A DNA stretch of 64,000 nucleotides from Oidiodendron maius Zn (Eukaryota; Ascomycota; Leotiomycetes; Myxotrichaceae), in NCBI GenBank assembly GCA_000827325.1, contig KN832874.1:1520067-1584066 (forward strand). The letters run 5' to 3'. Below are positions 43,498 to 55,394 of this stretch, piece after piece. Made by a program: the position numbers and the translations under genes. Below the pieces are notes generated by a model. It saw nothing but the letters and a program-made list of their open reading frames with translations. It did no database searches and was not told the DNA's origin. Within the stretch, counting starts at the first letter, position 1. The number at the start of each line of letters is the position of its first letter.

Positions 43498-46400
43498 ATG
43501 GCAAGTCCGCTGCCGTTTAGAAACCTAGAGGGCCAGGATTCGGATAAAAGCCAGGGAAGAGACGGTGAGCGACCGCGCCTCCTCAACAGTCATTCGGCGT
43601 TGCTGACACATTGTTTACTCTCTAACTTAAGGGTGGAGTGACAATGATAAGATCCAGTATTCTTCTGATTCCTACGACACCAATGATAGCAACAACAATG
43701 GCAGCAACCTGGGACGTCGCCGGAAGCGTCGCCAGAGTCGTCGCAGTGACGGTCGACGTGAAGACAGAGAAGTCGAGAATCTTCTAGTCAGCTCAACGAT
43801 CTCTCGAGATACCACGAAGAACACTCCTGCGGCCGATTTAGTCGACCTATCAAAGCTGGCTGCACTCGCAGATGACCTGCCGCTAAATATGAGAGATACC
43901 ATACGTCCCATAGTTATGAAGATTACGGGAGATGAGGAAGCCGTGAAACGGAAGAAAGGTGCTAGTTATGCGGGTTCGCTGGCAGATGGTGAAAATTATC
44001 CGCCTCCACCTGGACCTGGACCTGGACCTGCACCTGGACCTGCACCTGTGGATGTCGGTCGTCCAATACCGCCGCCGCCTGCTTTTCCTCCCGGAATGCA
44101 ACCCCCGGCACCTACCTTTCATCCGAATTCTATTTTGGGAAAAATTATGCCTGGGAGCAACATGCCAACTCTGTATGCAGGTTTACGCTCTAATCAGGCT
44201 AACTCTGCATCATATAATTGGCGCAATAAGCTCCGCATTACCGGTAGACGAAAATCCGAGTCAGATCTTTATGGCAAGCTGGACCACGATTCTTGGGTTT
44301 CACAACATCTGCCTCCAACAGCGTCGATGCGACAACTAGTGCACGGTTGGAAAATGACTCGATTTGATATTAAAAAGACAAGGCCTGGAGGTCTCGCTCC
44401 AAAAGATAATGATGAAGGAGAGCTCGGGGCTACTCTGGGCCGAACAGCAGAAAAGTATCTTGGTCTCGATTTGTATGATAATACCCCGCAGTCGATGTTC
44501 TTCAGCTACCTTCTGGACGCGATGGAGGCGATTCGAACTGAGAGGAACTTTCTGCTGGACCTTTTAACCAAGCCACAGGAATTTCGACCCTTGCCGCCGC
44601 CATCTCTGACGCCGCAACCAACGGAACCAAACTCTACGGCTGTCTTAACTCCAAAAGTAAAGATTCTTCACCGAGTCTTCTGTAAGTCTCATTTGCACCA
44701 CCACGACCAGTTTGTATTTGAAGATATACCGGTGCGTCGATTTTCAAACCGCAGTCAAGACCTTGAACTTGCAGGTGAGAAGCTCGTTGGAAACTTTAAT
44801 TTTTATCTCTCTCAAAACCCAGCAATATCTTTCATCATATTCAAGGAATATATTTGTTTCGAAGATCCGCACAATTTTCAACGCAAGGAACGCAAAGGAT
44901 TAAGTGGAGAATTATCTCCTAGGGCTGAACGGCTTAGCATCGTCTCCCCTCTCCTACAGAATGCCCTGGACCAAGTCGCCTTATTCCCAGAACCAGAAGC
45001 TCGACAACGGCATCATGGAGTGCGTGAGATGGCAGCCCCATATTTGTTTCTCTACCACCACAGAGAGCTACTGAGCAAGTTTAAAGCAGAAGCCTCTGGT
45101 CCAACCAAGGAGAATATGGCCTTGTTGCTAAGTTTCTTGGAATCAAACTACGGCGTGGAGTATCGTGAAGCGGACATGGAGTTTTCTAAAGGAATATTGA
45201 CAAATAAACATATCGAAAAACTTTTTCGTCCGAATGATATCATCATCGAGAAGTCCGATGGGCGTGACATGGCGTACGTCATGACGGATTGGCCTCAGAT
45301 AAATGAGCATGGTATTAGAGTATCCTGCTGGTCATGGCACTACGATGGCTCGTCTTTAGAACGATCACAGCAGTCATTGAGGCTATCTCTGCCGCTTCCG
45401 GACAATTGTACCAAAGACAAACTCTCTTTTTACCCGATGTCAATAGCTACTGATGCAACTATTGAGAAATTGAGAAAACGAGGAAAGAAGTTCTGGAGTA
45501 TGAAAGATAAATATTTCGGATGTTTTTCTGGTCTTGATGAGAGCAAGATCCAGCACGTTAGTCATTCCTTGACGAGAGACGAAAGAGACAGAATATATAT
45601 ATATCGCTAACATTCTGTTCAAGCATCACACAAGGGTCGTTGTTGACACGTCAACGTACTCGAGAATGCATGACGATAGAACGGGACGTTCAGTGTCAGA
45701 GAACTCTCGTTTCGATCCGTGGCCCAAGACAATATCCCGAGATAAAGAACCGGATGACTCAATGATCATGTTACTGCCACCAACTGTTTATGGGTTTATG
45801 CTTCAGGAGAAGAAGTGGTGTATGTGTTTCTGTCAATTTCCCTCGTCTACTAAATCCTTACTCAAAAACGTAGTAAAACTAGATATCCATGGGATACATC
45901 CTATCGAGTGGAATAAACGCGCTTTCGACAGATTGGTATTGAACCCTAAGACGAAGGAGCTTATCCGCGCTTTAGTAGAAATTCGTATTGCGGCAGGAAG
46001 AGCTGAAGATATCATTGGCGGCAAAGGAAATGGACTTATGATTTTATTACACGGAGGTCCGGGGACTGGGAAAACACTGACTGCCGGTATGTTAAGTAAA
46101 ATATATACTAGATATTCCCCACTGACATTGTACAGAGAGTGTAGCCGAAATCGCAGAGAAGCCATTATATAGGGTAACATGTGGCGATATTGGTACCAAA
46201 GCAGATGATGTGGAGAAGTATCTCCAAACAGTGCTCTACCTTGGTAAAATTTGGAACTGTGGTAGCATTCTCCTCCACTGTCCTTAGACAGGCGACCAAG
46301 CTAACACCTCCAGTACTGCTTTTAGATGAAGCCGACATATTTCTCGAGGAGCGAACCATCGCTGACCTCGAACGTAACAGCCTTGTCTCTGGTGATTTTC

Positions 46401-46863
46401 ACACCCGATTACCACTTATGAAGCTACTGACCCAAAACAAGTTTTTCTCCGCATTCTTGAGTACTATGATGGTATTCTTATCATGACAAGCAACCGAGTT
46501 GGCACTTTCGACGAGGCTTTCAAATCTCGAATTCAAGTATCTCTACACTACGAAGATCTGTCGAAAAAGTCGCGGAAGACGATTTGGAGCAATTTCATTG
46601 CAATGTTAGAAGAGCGTGAAGAAGATGTCGATGTCAGCGACCTGGAATCGCACTTGGACGAACTAGCCTCGGAGGAGATTAACGGGCGGCAGATCAGAAA
46701 TGCGATGACTACTGCACGTCAGCTAGCATTACACCGCCATGAGAAGCTTCAATGGGAGCACCTGGAGCAAGCGTTGAGAACCGCCAGGGAGTTCAATCAG
46801 TACTTGAAGAAAGTTCAAGGACATACAGACAAGCAATGGGCCAGAGAGCAAAGGCTTAGGTAA
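43498..46863 (+). CDS. AAA-family ATPase with long N-terminal region, seven exons
   Basis: Exons 43498-43564, 43632-45556, 45624-45819, 45874-46086, 46136-46261, 46314-46391 and 46442-46863; 1008 residues. The six introns (49-67 nt) have GT...AG ends, several with GCTAAC branch sites. The N-terminal 120 residues are basic/low complexity, then PPPPGPGPGPAPGPAP. A domain typical of this fungal AAA family follows (TNKHIEKLF, AYVMTDWP, CWSWHYDG). The ATPase core has Walker A GGPGTGKT (790-797), ESVAEIAEKPLY, Walker B LLLDEAD (844-850), FLEERTIADLERNSLVSVFLRILEYYDGIL and sensor TSNRVGTFDEAFKSRI with the arginine finger. All key residues are present. These ATPases resemble BCS1/FtsH-type AAA modules in sequence; their substrate is unknown. 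Intron 45820-45873 (54 nt) is stop-free and would otherwise add 18 residues to KKWLKLD. Confidence 0.88.
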
Positions 46864-46943
46864 TGTCTTTAGAGGCAATACATCATGTATAAAACACACT
46901 TACAGTGGATATATTCATCAATATTATATCTGTATAGTACTAC

Positions 46944-48788
46944 TTACTGTCCTGTATCAACATCCGTAGGAAGCCAGTCTATAATACCCTTCGTGCTAGA
47001 CCGAAGAGGGAAAACGTGGCTCGAGTATCTAGTGAACCCTCGGTTCGCTCTTTTCCGCCTCAGGGGTCCTGGGTTTTGCCCGAATACAAGAATTTGAGAC
47101 TCATTCCATGGGTCTTGCTCTATATCAAAGCATTCGTCGAATTCATCGGCCACAATGACTAACCTGACTGCGAATTCAGGTCTAGCCAGCAGTTGATCCA
47201 GGAACTTCTGAATGAAATCACTGGGGCTTGTCTCCTCGTCACTGGTAGCATCATTCACGACAGCCATGTCAAGAATTATGTACAATTTCGAAATTCCAAA
47301 AATGCAACGACCAAGCACTTCAAAACACCGATCTTCCGTCAAGGCATCTTGAAAGTGAGAGCTTGTAATGGGATCGAAGCCATTATGGCATGCCTTCTGG
47401 TTTAGTGCCAAGGCCTGTAGTGACAGCGAGAGTAGGACATCCTTCAGAGACAGCCTTGCATTTATGTCAAACTCATGAAGAATCGGACCCCAGATGGCTG
47501 GTATTCCACCCGCACGTATCGTATCAAGAAGCTCCACCGAGAAGTCTCTGGACACGTTATATAGCCCACGACAGTGGGCAACAAGAATGGGGAACGCATC
47601 AGGGGTTTCGTGCCACTCGCGTAGCCTGGAAATCTCAGATGGGTTTATAAGGAAGCGCGTCTTTCGTCGTGTTTTTATTGACCGACTGTACTTCAAGTAT
47701 TCCTCGACATTCGGAAGGTGCGCCAATCTAGGCATGGAAGAAATACGTATTATTTCTTGGTGGTGGAGCATTCTTGTCTGGTGAGCAAGTTCGCCTGCCA
47801 TGTTTGTGGTGGATAGGGTTTGACGCCTGTAATGGTCTAATTGCTATGATGTCAGCATTCCTTGGAGGGCATGAGAGATATCGGGAGCTACAAACCCATT
47901 GACAATAGGGTAAATTGCTGGAGCTTGATATGAAGGTCCCGAATCTCGGCTTTTGAGGCTGCTGAGGCTTCTTGGTCTACTCTTCTCGATGCTTCGGAAA
48001 TTTCCTCCACAATATCCTTGTAGCCGAGGCTGTATGGTTTGAGGACCGCGGAGACAGAGTGTGCAAACTTGCCTTTCTTATACCATTTGACTGCATCTCG
48101 AACGAAATACATAATCTTGGCATAAAGTTGTGCAACCGCGAGTCTCATCCGCGGCGTGGGGTACAAGTTCGAAACGAGATCTGCACGTGGTAAGATATTC
48201 GCTATCTTGGCGACGGCTTTTGCTATTTCTGTTATGAGTTCTTCATGATTTAGAACAGCCTAGTAGAATAGACGAGTTATTAGAATAATTCTAGCACTTT
48301 GAAAGTATTGGAACGGCCTACTATGAATAGAAATTTAATTGCGCCCCAGGCAAGAGAAACGTATTCCGGATGATGTTGGGAGAGAGTGTCCATAATAACC
48401 GAGTAATACATCAATCTTGAGGAACAAGCCGTAAGCCATTTTCTCGCTCGAGACTTTGGTGACTTCTTTTCGTATTTCTCCTTAGCAAAAATAATAGCTT
48501 TTTCGACATCAAATATTGTGTTTGTGCCATTTAGCCACTGGCCGCATTCTTCCTCGGACACCTCAGCCCTGAATACTTTCACCGCGTCTTCAAATGCCTG
48601 CTGAGCTGGGCTAAGATCTCTGAGAGATTAGGTTAGCAATATGTGCAGAGAATCTTTCGAGATCTTCACCTTGTTGAGTCGCCCACAAACCATCCTTGCA
48701 ACGTGTAGTTATTGGCGACAAGGGAGCTGTTTACATGCGAAGAATCGAGTCGCAGATTTGAAACAGACAGAGTCAACTGCTCAGCCAT
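46944..48788 (-). CDS. DUF7708-domain protein, four exons (STAND-like without P-loop)
   Basis: Exons 48788-48670, 48619-48322, 48259-47896 and 47836-46944; 557 residues. Introns 50, 62 and 59 nt, first with branch TTGCTAACC. Residues about 40-190 are the DUF7708 helical domain found at the N-terminus of many fungal NACHT proteins (PEYVSLAWGAIKFLF, AVLNHEELITEIAKAVAKIA, YPTPRMRLAVAQLYAKIM). The C-terminal half has an NTPase-like outline: a strand at FPILVAHC where a Walker A would sit, RDFSVELLDTIRAGGIPAIWG, and LYIILDMA like a Walker B. The GxxxxGK[ST] loop is absent. No ankyrin/WD repeats. It is tail-to-tail with the AAA gene (80 bp apart). Role in NLR-type signalling is inferred from the domain's usual company. 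Confidence 0.78.
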
Positions 48789-49445
48789 AGTAGTAGAGAG
48801 TAAGCTGGCTATACTCAAGTGAGTTATCGTAGAAAGAATGACATGGCCAGCGAGGCTACAAAGGCGCTTCTCGACTTGTGGCTGTGCAGGCACGAGAGGT
48901 GTATCACGTGAGCAGTTAACTCTCCAGGCAAAATGCTCTACTGTTACTAAATTGATGGATTTATATAACCTATAGGATTATCTTGGCAGTCTCTGCCTAT
49001 ACGTTAAATATCGTAACATCAAGAACTTGAAGGCTAATAGGAGGATTCAGCTGGTGCTGAAGATGTGCAAATTAAGCACGTGCATTTGTACGGTACGTTC
49101 ACTGATAACCCATATTTATTTTACATTTTATGCTTTTATCTTTTAGAAATATACAAATAGAGATATAATTGAGTAGCATTAGCAAGGCCTTTACAAGGCA
49201 TCAATTGTAGCCTTGAATTATTTGATTAGCCCTTCGAGTTCATCAAGCTCCAGCTACAATTCCATACACCGATAGCTTTATGTGAGAAGTTAGTGCTATA
49301 CGGAGGACGTGTCCACGCCGACAGTTCTGGGCGATGCAAATAGAGATAAGGTGGTGTAAAAGACCTTTTTAATGGCAAAACATTAGCCCGAAGCATGTAT
49401 CGCAGGAGGGTCACGCCGGGCCAGCCTGCGGCCGCGAAACATGTA
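48789..49445. other. intergenic, nothing recognised
   Basis: AT-rich between the DUF7708 gene start and the 3' end of the second Zn2Cys6 gene; no supported feature. Confidence 0.4.
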
Positions 49446-51277
49446 TCACCACGAGAGAATATCTTCATGGAATTCCCAGACGTATGCAGCATTATGTTTC
49501 TGCTCTGGCACCAAATTTTCCGACCTCAAGCAAGAAGAAGTCCATCTCCGAGTGCTACACTCGACCCAAACTTTTGATTCCTTCCGCATCACATTTATGG
49601 CGACTCCACACACACGATTCTCCTCCCAAATTTCCGTATCTTCTCTCATAGCGCTTGGGCGTCTCTGGTTTTCTTCCAGTTCAGCTACATGCCTCGCAAT
49701 ACGAGCCATGAGAGCGCCGTCCCAAACACCCTCCTTGCCGGCTTGATACATCAAAGCTATTGCTCTATATCGCATATTTGGAACCCGACATTTCAGTGCT
49801 GTAAAATATAGCGGTTGGATCACAGACGCTTCAAGATCGAAAAGATTATTCTGTAGCCCGGCTCCCTGAGAATTCGGTCCTTCAGTGGGTGACAGAATAA
49901 CCTCCGCATTTTCTAAGATGCTGAGGAATAATATGACGCACGTGTCATATTCTGTTTCATTTGGGGAAAGACATACAGAAAGTGCAATCACTGTCTGGGC
50001 GTACAAAACGGAGCATTTTGAGCACTGAAGGTTCTCATCGTTCCGTAGTTCAGCCGATAAACTTGATGAATAAATTTCGAGTGATCTCTGCCACTCATGA
50101 AGTTGCTGAATATAAGTATCTCGCAGATTTAATGCATGCCTCTGTCTCGCTGTTGTACTCTCTGGGTCCTCGAATTCTACATACTTGAGAGGCTCGGCGG
50201 TGGATCGAATGAAATATGAGGCTGACAAAATAATATCTGTTAGGGCTCTTCTAGCCTCCTCTACAGACTGGAAGATCGGCTTGCTTTTCTTGAGGACTAC
50301 AGAATTAGGATGGGAATCGCATTGCGTAGAAGCTGATGTGATTTGATGTGAACCCAAGTACAGCGCAGCTTGTAGGTCCAAACGCCGAAAAGTCTCGATT
50401 AACTGGTGAATTGGCTCTGCTCCGCTGTCTGACCCACTGTTAACATCTGGAAGAGACTTGGAGAGGTGTCTGTTGAGTTTCAAACCGGAACTCAAGTGTG
50501 TCATTGCGCCGATGTCATTCCCTTGTAGGATATTTAAGCATATGAAGAGGAGACAAGCTACAAGGCTCTCTTGAATCATGAGAGCATCATTTGACTCGCC
50601 ATCAATCCGGCGATTTAGTGAACGGATAGCTTTGCCATAGCTTGACAGGGGGTACATTTCTGGAGACTCCGGCACGGGAAATTGTATCGGTCCGAATTCG
50701 GTATAAACTTTGTGCTGTGCAGCCAGGGCTAAGATCGCATATTGAACAGCCGGGCTATTAGCACTCATCGGAAGCACATAATGATTCCAGAATGTACTCG
50801 GAAGCAAGCTTGAGAGCTTGATGCAGGTGCTCTGGTGAAAATAGTAAAAGTAAAATCGGTCCTGGGTTTCCATTCGTTCACCAAAAACTGGAGATAGTGA
50901 AGGGCAGGGTGTATTTGAAAAATTAGAGCTTAAGTTTTCCCGAGGTGACATTTCCAGATCTATCTGACGCGGATCGCAAGTGATGACCGGACGAAAGGTG
51001 TCAGGGTAGTCGCATTCCTTTTTCGTGGTCGAGCATCTTCTACAGCTTGGTCGATTTTGATCACATTTGACATGACTCTTTCTGCAGGCACAGTTAGCTT
51101 TCGTAGAGATACATAATAATATTATAGCAAGTAGCGAGCCATGGAGGTTTTTAAGCTTGGAATCTCCTCTCGTATTTTCACTCTGCCACGAACTTACTTG
51201 CAGTTTCGACACCCGCCTCTCACTTTCGAACCACAATTCCGCTTCTTGGAATATATTTTTGTCGTTATAGATTCCAT
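49446..51277 (-). CDS. Zn2Cys6 transcription factor 2, two exons
   Basis: Exons 51277-51198 and 51081-49446; intron 51082-51197 (116 nt; GTAAGT...CTGCAG); 571 residues. The intron lies inside the zinc cluster. Splicing gives CRNC-KKSHVK-C-DQNRPS-C-RR-C-STTKKE-C (CX2CX6CX6CX2CX6C), whereas reading straight through gives a broken CAC. The leader MESITTKIYSKKRNCGSKVRGG is basic. The remainder (AVQYAILALAAQHK, YGKAIRSLNRRI) fits the Fungal_trans_2-type regulatory domain. Target genes unknown; adjacent genes encode a hydrolase-like membrane protein and a DUF7708 protein. Confidence 0.85.
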
Positions 51278-52071
51278 AATTAGTAGCCATCTCAATCCGG
51301 ACCGAGATACGATGTGTATGAGAAGGAGGATAATTTGGCTATGTATCGTCAGGATTGCAGGGTTAAAGGTGGCTGCCTAACAGTCCAAATTCCCAGTAAA
51401 TAGTATTAAAAAGGTGGGGTATTGGACTATAATTAGAGCCCGGATCGTAAACCGCTCCTAATCGGGCTAACCAATTTGAAACTCACGGAGAACGTCTAAC
51501 TACTTGGTAAGCACATCTCGTCAGAGTGTATCATAGAAGTACCCAATTATATATTTTCCTAACTTCATTCTTTGGACGGTCCGCCCGTGCGAAGGTGTCA
51601 CATACCATTAAGGTGACGTTTGCGATCGCACTTATGCCCTGATGGAGAAATAGGATAATGTACATAGATGCGTCTGCCTGGAGGTACATTTCTTCATAAT
51701 ATAAAGATGGACGGAGTTTCGATACGGTCTCAAATAGCCATTTCTCAGTGCGAAAAGCCCCTTCTGCCAAAAGATCTAGCTAATTGAAGCCTAATAACCA
51801 AAATGCTGCTTCAAAGAAGCTGGAGCAGAGTGTCGTTCATTGTTCATATGATTCAACTTGTCAATTTCACCATATTTCTCTCCTCCATTGCACTTATAAT
51901 TTACAGCGCTGTACGCCCTTTCATACCTGATGTGGTCCTTTTTATATTGAGCTAACTATCTCTATCTAGGTATACACACGCAGACCAGGACCAACCACCT
52001 ACTACAGTCATTTCAGCTGCCTCTACCTATCAGCATGTTTGGCTCTTCAGACGATCCAAATATTCCGGATC
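51278..52071. other. divergent promoter region
   Basis: 0.8 kb between the second Zn2Cys6 gene (minus) and the hydrolase-like membrane protein gene (plus). An ATG at 52035 opens a short frame that ends at TAA 52107-52109; it could be an upstream ORF in the leader of the downstream gene. A minus frame at 51531-51770 has no ATG. Confidence 0.4.
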
Positions 52072-53573
52072 ATGTCCTTTCGAGATACTCCTACGCGTGC
52101 TTGGCATAATGTTTTCCTATATCTGTATATTGTGGTACTTACGTTGAGTGGCATCATCGGAGGTGTTGCGTTCTGCCTGACACCGAAGCCTGATAGCATA
52201 GCTGTTGCGTTCCTCGCATTCCTAGACGGCGTTAGCGGGATCATCTATATTACTATAGCGCAAGCAGAACGAAAACTAAGTGTTCTTCCTCGGATTGTCA
52301 GCGAGGGTCAAAACAACATATCACTCACTGGCAAAGACAGTGCAGTAAGGATATCGTCTTATAATAATTCCCCGGATATAACTCCAGGCAGTCGGCGATT
52401 GAAGTCTCGAAGTTGCTGGTATCGTACTTTAAGAATCGGCAACAGAATCCTGATGGCTCTGCACTCATTCTTGGTCCTCATATCCGTTGCTGGCGCCATA
52501 GAACTCGCAGTAGCATATCACTATGCCAACCCGTAAGTCTGCTCTCTCGCGTATTCAGCATTTCCATCCCAATACACCATGTAATAATCTCACCGCCTCA
52601 GGGGAACTCGGATACCTATCACACTTGCGACAGGAGACGTTCAATACATTAACTATAATTGTACCCTGGTGGACACTTCGAACCCTTCTCAGCCAACCAT
52701 TTGGTTCGAAGCAGATGCGGCACATGGCGTTGTGGACTTCTTGGGTGTCCAAACATATCTCGCCATAGATTATGGTCGCAATTCCTGCTCTTACGATCCC
52801 CCGAACTTTGGATGGTCGGACCGTCTACCTTCCGACCACGTGGACTTCTTCGACTATTTTAATCCGTTGCTCAAAGCACTGGGGAGAGAGAACGAAGAGA
52901 TGGTCATTGCTGGGTGGGGTGGTGGCGCAGAGAATGCTCTCATGCATGCGATTGAGAACAACAGAACTACCAAATCTTTGGTGATTCTAGATGCGAGTCC
53001 TGACGGAATTGAATGGATGGACGCAAAGCGGAAGAATAACTGGACGGAAGATCAGATGCTTGCATATCGGTCTTCCGATCTCAGTGGCCGCACCTCCCTT
53101 ACTGAGGCCATCCTTGGCTTAGGTATTCCTTGGTACGTTTATATATCCCATTTATGCTCTTTCTAATGTGAAAATAAAGGGGTTTAATGCCAGTATTCAA
53201 CCCAGGAAACTCCACGGGCTATTTCGACCAATCTCTGTATCCCAGGTATCGCGCTCAGGGGTTGAAAGAAGACCTCTGGGCATATCAATACTATGCGCTT
53301 ATTCACGAGGAGAGCACATCTATCGACAACTACCTTGTCACCGCGACGGTACCCCAAGGTATGGAGGTTTATTCGGTTCTAACGTACGACGCTGGGACCG
53401 ATGCGGCGAGTAGCACCTTCTACAGGGAGACGAAGCTTGGCATGGTCAACCACATTGCAGGGGGAAATCTAAGCTTGCCCGTGGTTTGGTGTAACGACAC
53501 GGATTGTTCCCTCAGCTTTCCCGTCAATAAACCGCAATGGACCGCGCAAACTCTGATGGGTTTTGGAATCTGA
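52072..53573 (+). CDS. membrane-anchored alpha/beta-hydrolase-like protein, three exons
   Basis: Exons 52072-52532, 52602-53132 and 53180-53573; 461 residues. Introns 69 nt (GTAAGT...CTCAG) and 47 nt (GTACGT...AAAG). The N-terminal part has three hydrophobic helices (LYLYIVVLTLSGIIGG, VAFLAFLDGVSGIIYITI, HSFLVLISVAGAIELAVAY). A lumenal/extracellular hydrolase-like fold follows: DPPNFGWSDRLP, VIAGWGGGAENALMHAIE, KSLVILDASPDGIEW. The nucleophile elbow is G-W-G-G-G, with Gly where a hydrolase has Ser, so classical hydrolase activity is doubtful. This appears usual for the fungal family as I recall it. Start chosen at MSFRDTPTRAWHN because an ATG at 52035 is out of frame. Confidence 0.72.
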
Positions 53574-55394
53574 GACAGATTTTAGGGGATGGCAGGGATG
53601 TATTTGTATGGGACACGGCAGGCGAAGCGTGTTACGAGTCAGTCTGCATTAAAACAACTGCTCAAATACGAGTCCTCATCTCCCATTTCCGAGTCAGGCT
53701 GAAGATTGAGGATTTAACACAGTTCTATGAGAAAACGAGTATGCTTCCGGGTGGCAAAGGCAATAAATAATCATTACAAATTTCTGGTGCTAAAAAACTT
53801 GGAGGGCATTCTGCGTTCTTCATACTGCAGCTCCTCAGGCACCAATGGCTTCCCAAAACCCGAAATTAGCCGAACGCATCAAAATCATCAATTATACGGT
53901 TATTTTACATGGCCACTATCACATCGCAGTCTTAATGGCCTTTCCACCTGTTTTTACCAGGTCCTGGCATCACCGCGGCATGTCTGAAATGCGCGCTCTA
54001 ACCTCTTCCATAGTAATTTTACTCCATTCATCCTGTAAAAGCTCCTTTCTTTTCACCCCTCCCCTGTATATTCTTAGTATTATACTGAGTTCCTTATTCT
54101 CGTAAGATACAATCTTGGACAGAAGAGGATGGATCAATATATACTTCGTCTATAAAGAAGATATATTGCCAGAAATCATTGATGCTTTTATTTTGATGTT
54201 TAAGGCTATATTTATACCGTTTCTAGCGATTTATCTTTAATATTTTCTTTTAAAAATAAGTATATTTATACTGCTTGGCTTGGTTTGTATATTATTAGAG
54301 CATTCTTTACAATTAGTGTAGTTAAACCTTGATATTGTAGTACTTAATTTAAGTATTGTATACCTGCTTCTGAACTGAGTTTCGAGATAGTAACACTAGT
54401 ATTTAGCAGGTCTCTTTCGAGACTCTAGACTCTGCCAACCTTTTAAGATAGCCTATATGTCCTATAGTCTACTAAAGAGCCAAATAAAGCATATTGTTGT
54501 AGCTATCTTGAGGCTATTGATTTACTAGTCTCTTTCGAGGCTGTGATTGACGAGATATTCATAAGAGGATCGTGAGGCGTATGCTTCAAAGAATCGAATA
54601 CCCTTCGAGTGCTGCGTTCGTAAAGGTCAGTAGGTCAATCAGGAGTCATTTCACGACAGGTTGCGCGCGTTGATGGTACCATATTGACGCATTGAATGAT
54701 GTTGCTGATACCATAAATTATGGCGATGCAGAGTGCTCGCTTAATTTTGGTGTTGCAAGAGCACAGACCCCCTCTGCTGGAAAACTGTTCCCCCCCCTCT
54801 GAATAAATATCACCTCTCCACTTTAGATCCTTCAAACTGATTAACTCAGACAAGTATAAAAGAAGGATTTTTGCCCTGCACATCCAACCAGAGCCTACAG
54901 AATCCTTCAAGACATACTCTTACAAGTTAAGCAGCTTTAGGGCGAAAAGTGGGAAGGTGGCCTTTATTTCGGGGCGGGATAGCAGTTTCCCGCTATGACG
55001 TACCATGTAAGCAGCCAGGCACGTGATCAGTTTCAATCTAGTCTAGTTTCCGGGGGAGCGGGTAAGCCGGCCCCTTTATTTAAATGTTCAAAAGGTCTAG
55101 ATTCGATGGACATTCCTTAATATCCTGCATAGTCCAGTTGCGAATCAGCCCTATTGACCGCATCGCATATGCAGGAAGAACGAAAACACGATCCGGCGAC
55201 CAACGCTCGCTCGGTCCCCGAATGTCTCCAGAACCGTGGCAATGAACAATAAAAAGAGCACGATTATCGGCTTGAATACTGCGTTCATTGTCGTTTCAAC
55301 CACAGCAATCGTTTCCAGGCTTCTTATTCGGGTATTTCTCATCAGGAGTATTGGAGCCGATGACTGTTTGTGCCCCTCACAGACTTGTTTTTAA
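53574..55394. other. AT-rich gene-poor stretch, decayed repeats
   Basis: 1.8 kb. 54100-54560 is strongly AT-rich with an internal direct repeat tctctttcgag[a/g]ct (about 54411 and 54531) and no open frames, suggesting mutated repetitive DNA. A minus frame at 55151-55342 includes a hydrophobic run but no family likeness. Confidence 0.45.

Noticed and set aside
49446-51290. Single-exon 614-residue zinc-cluster protein
   Set aside because: It reads through an intron and destroys the first Cys pair; the two-exon model gives a perfect Zn2Cys6 motif.
52035-52109. Start of the hydrolase-like gene at the ATG at 52035
   Set aside because: This frame stops after 24 codons; it may be an upstream ORF, and the ATG at 52072 opens the family-like protein.
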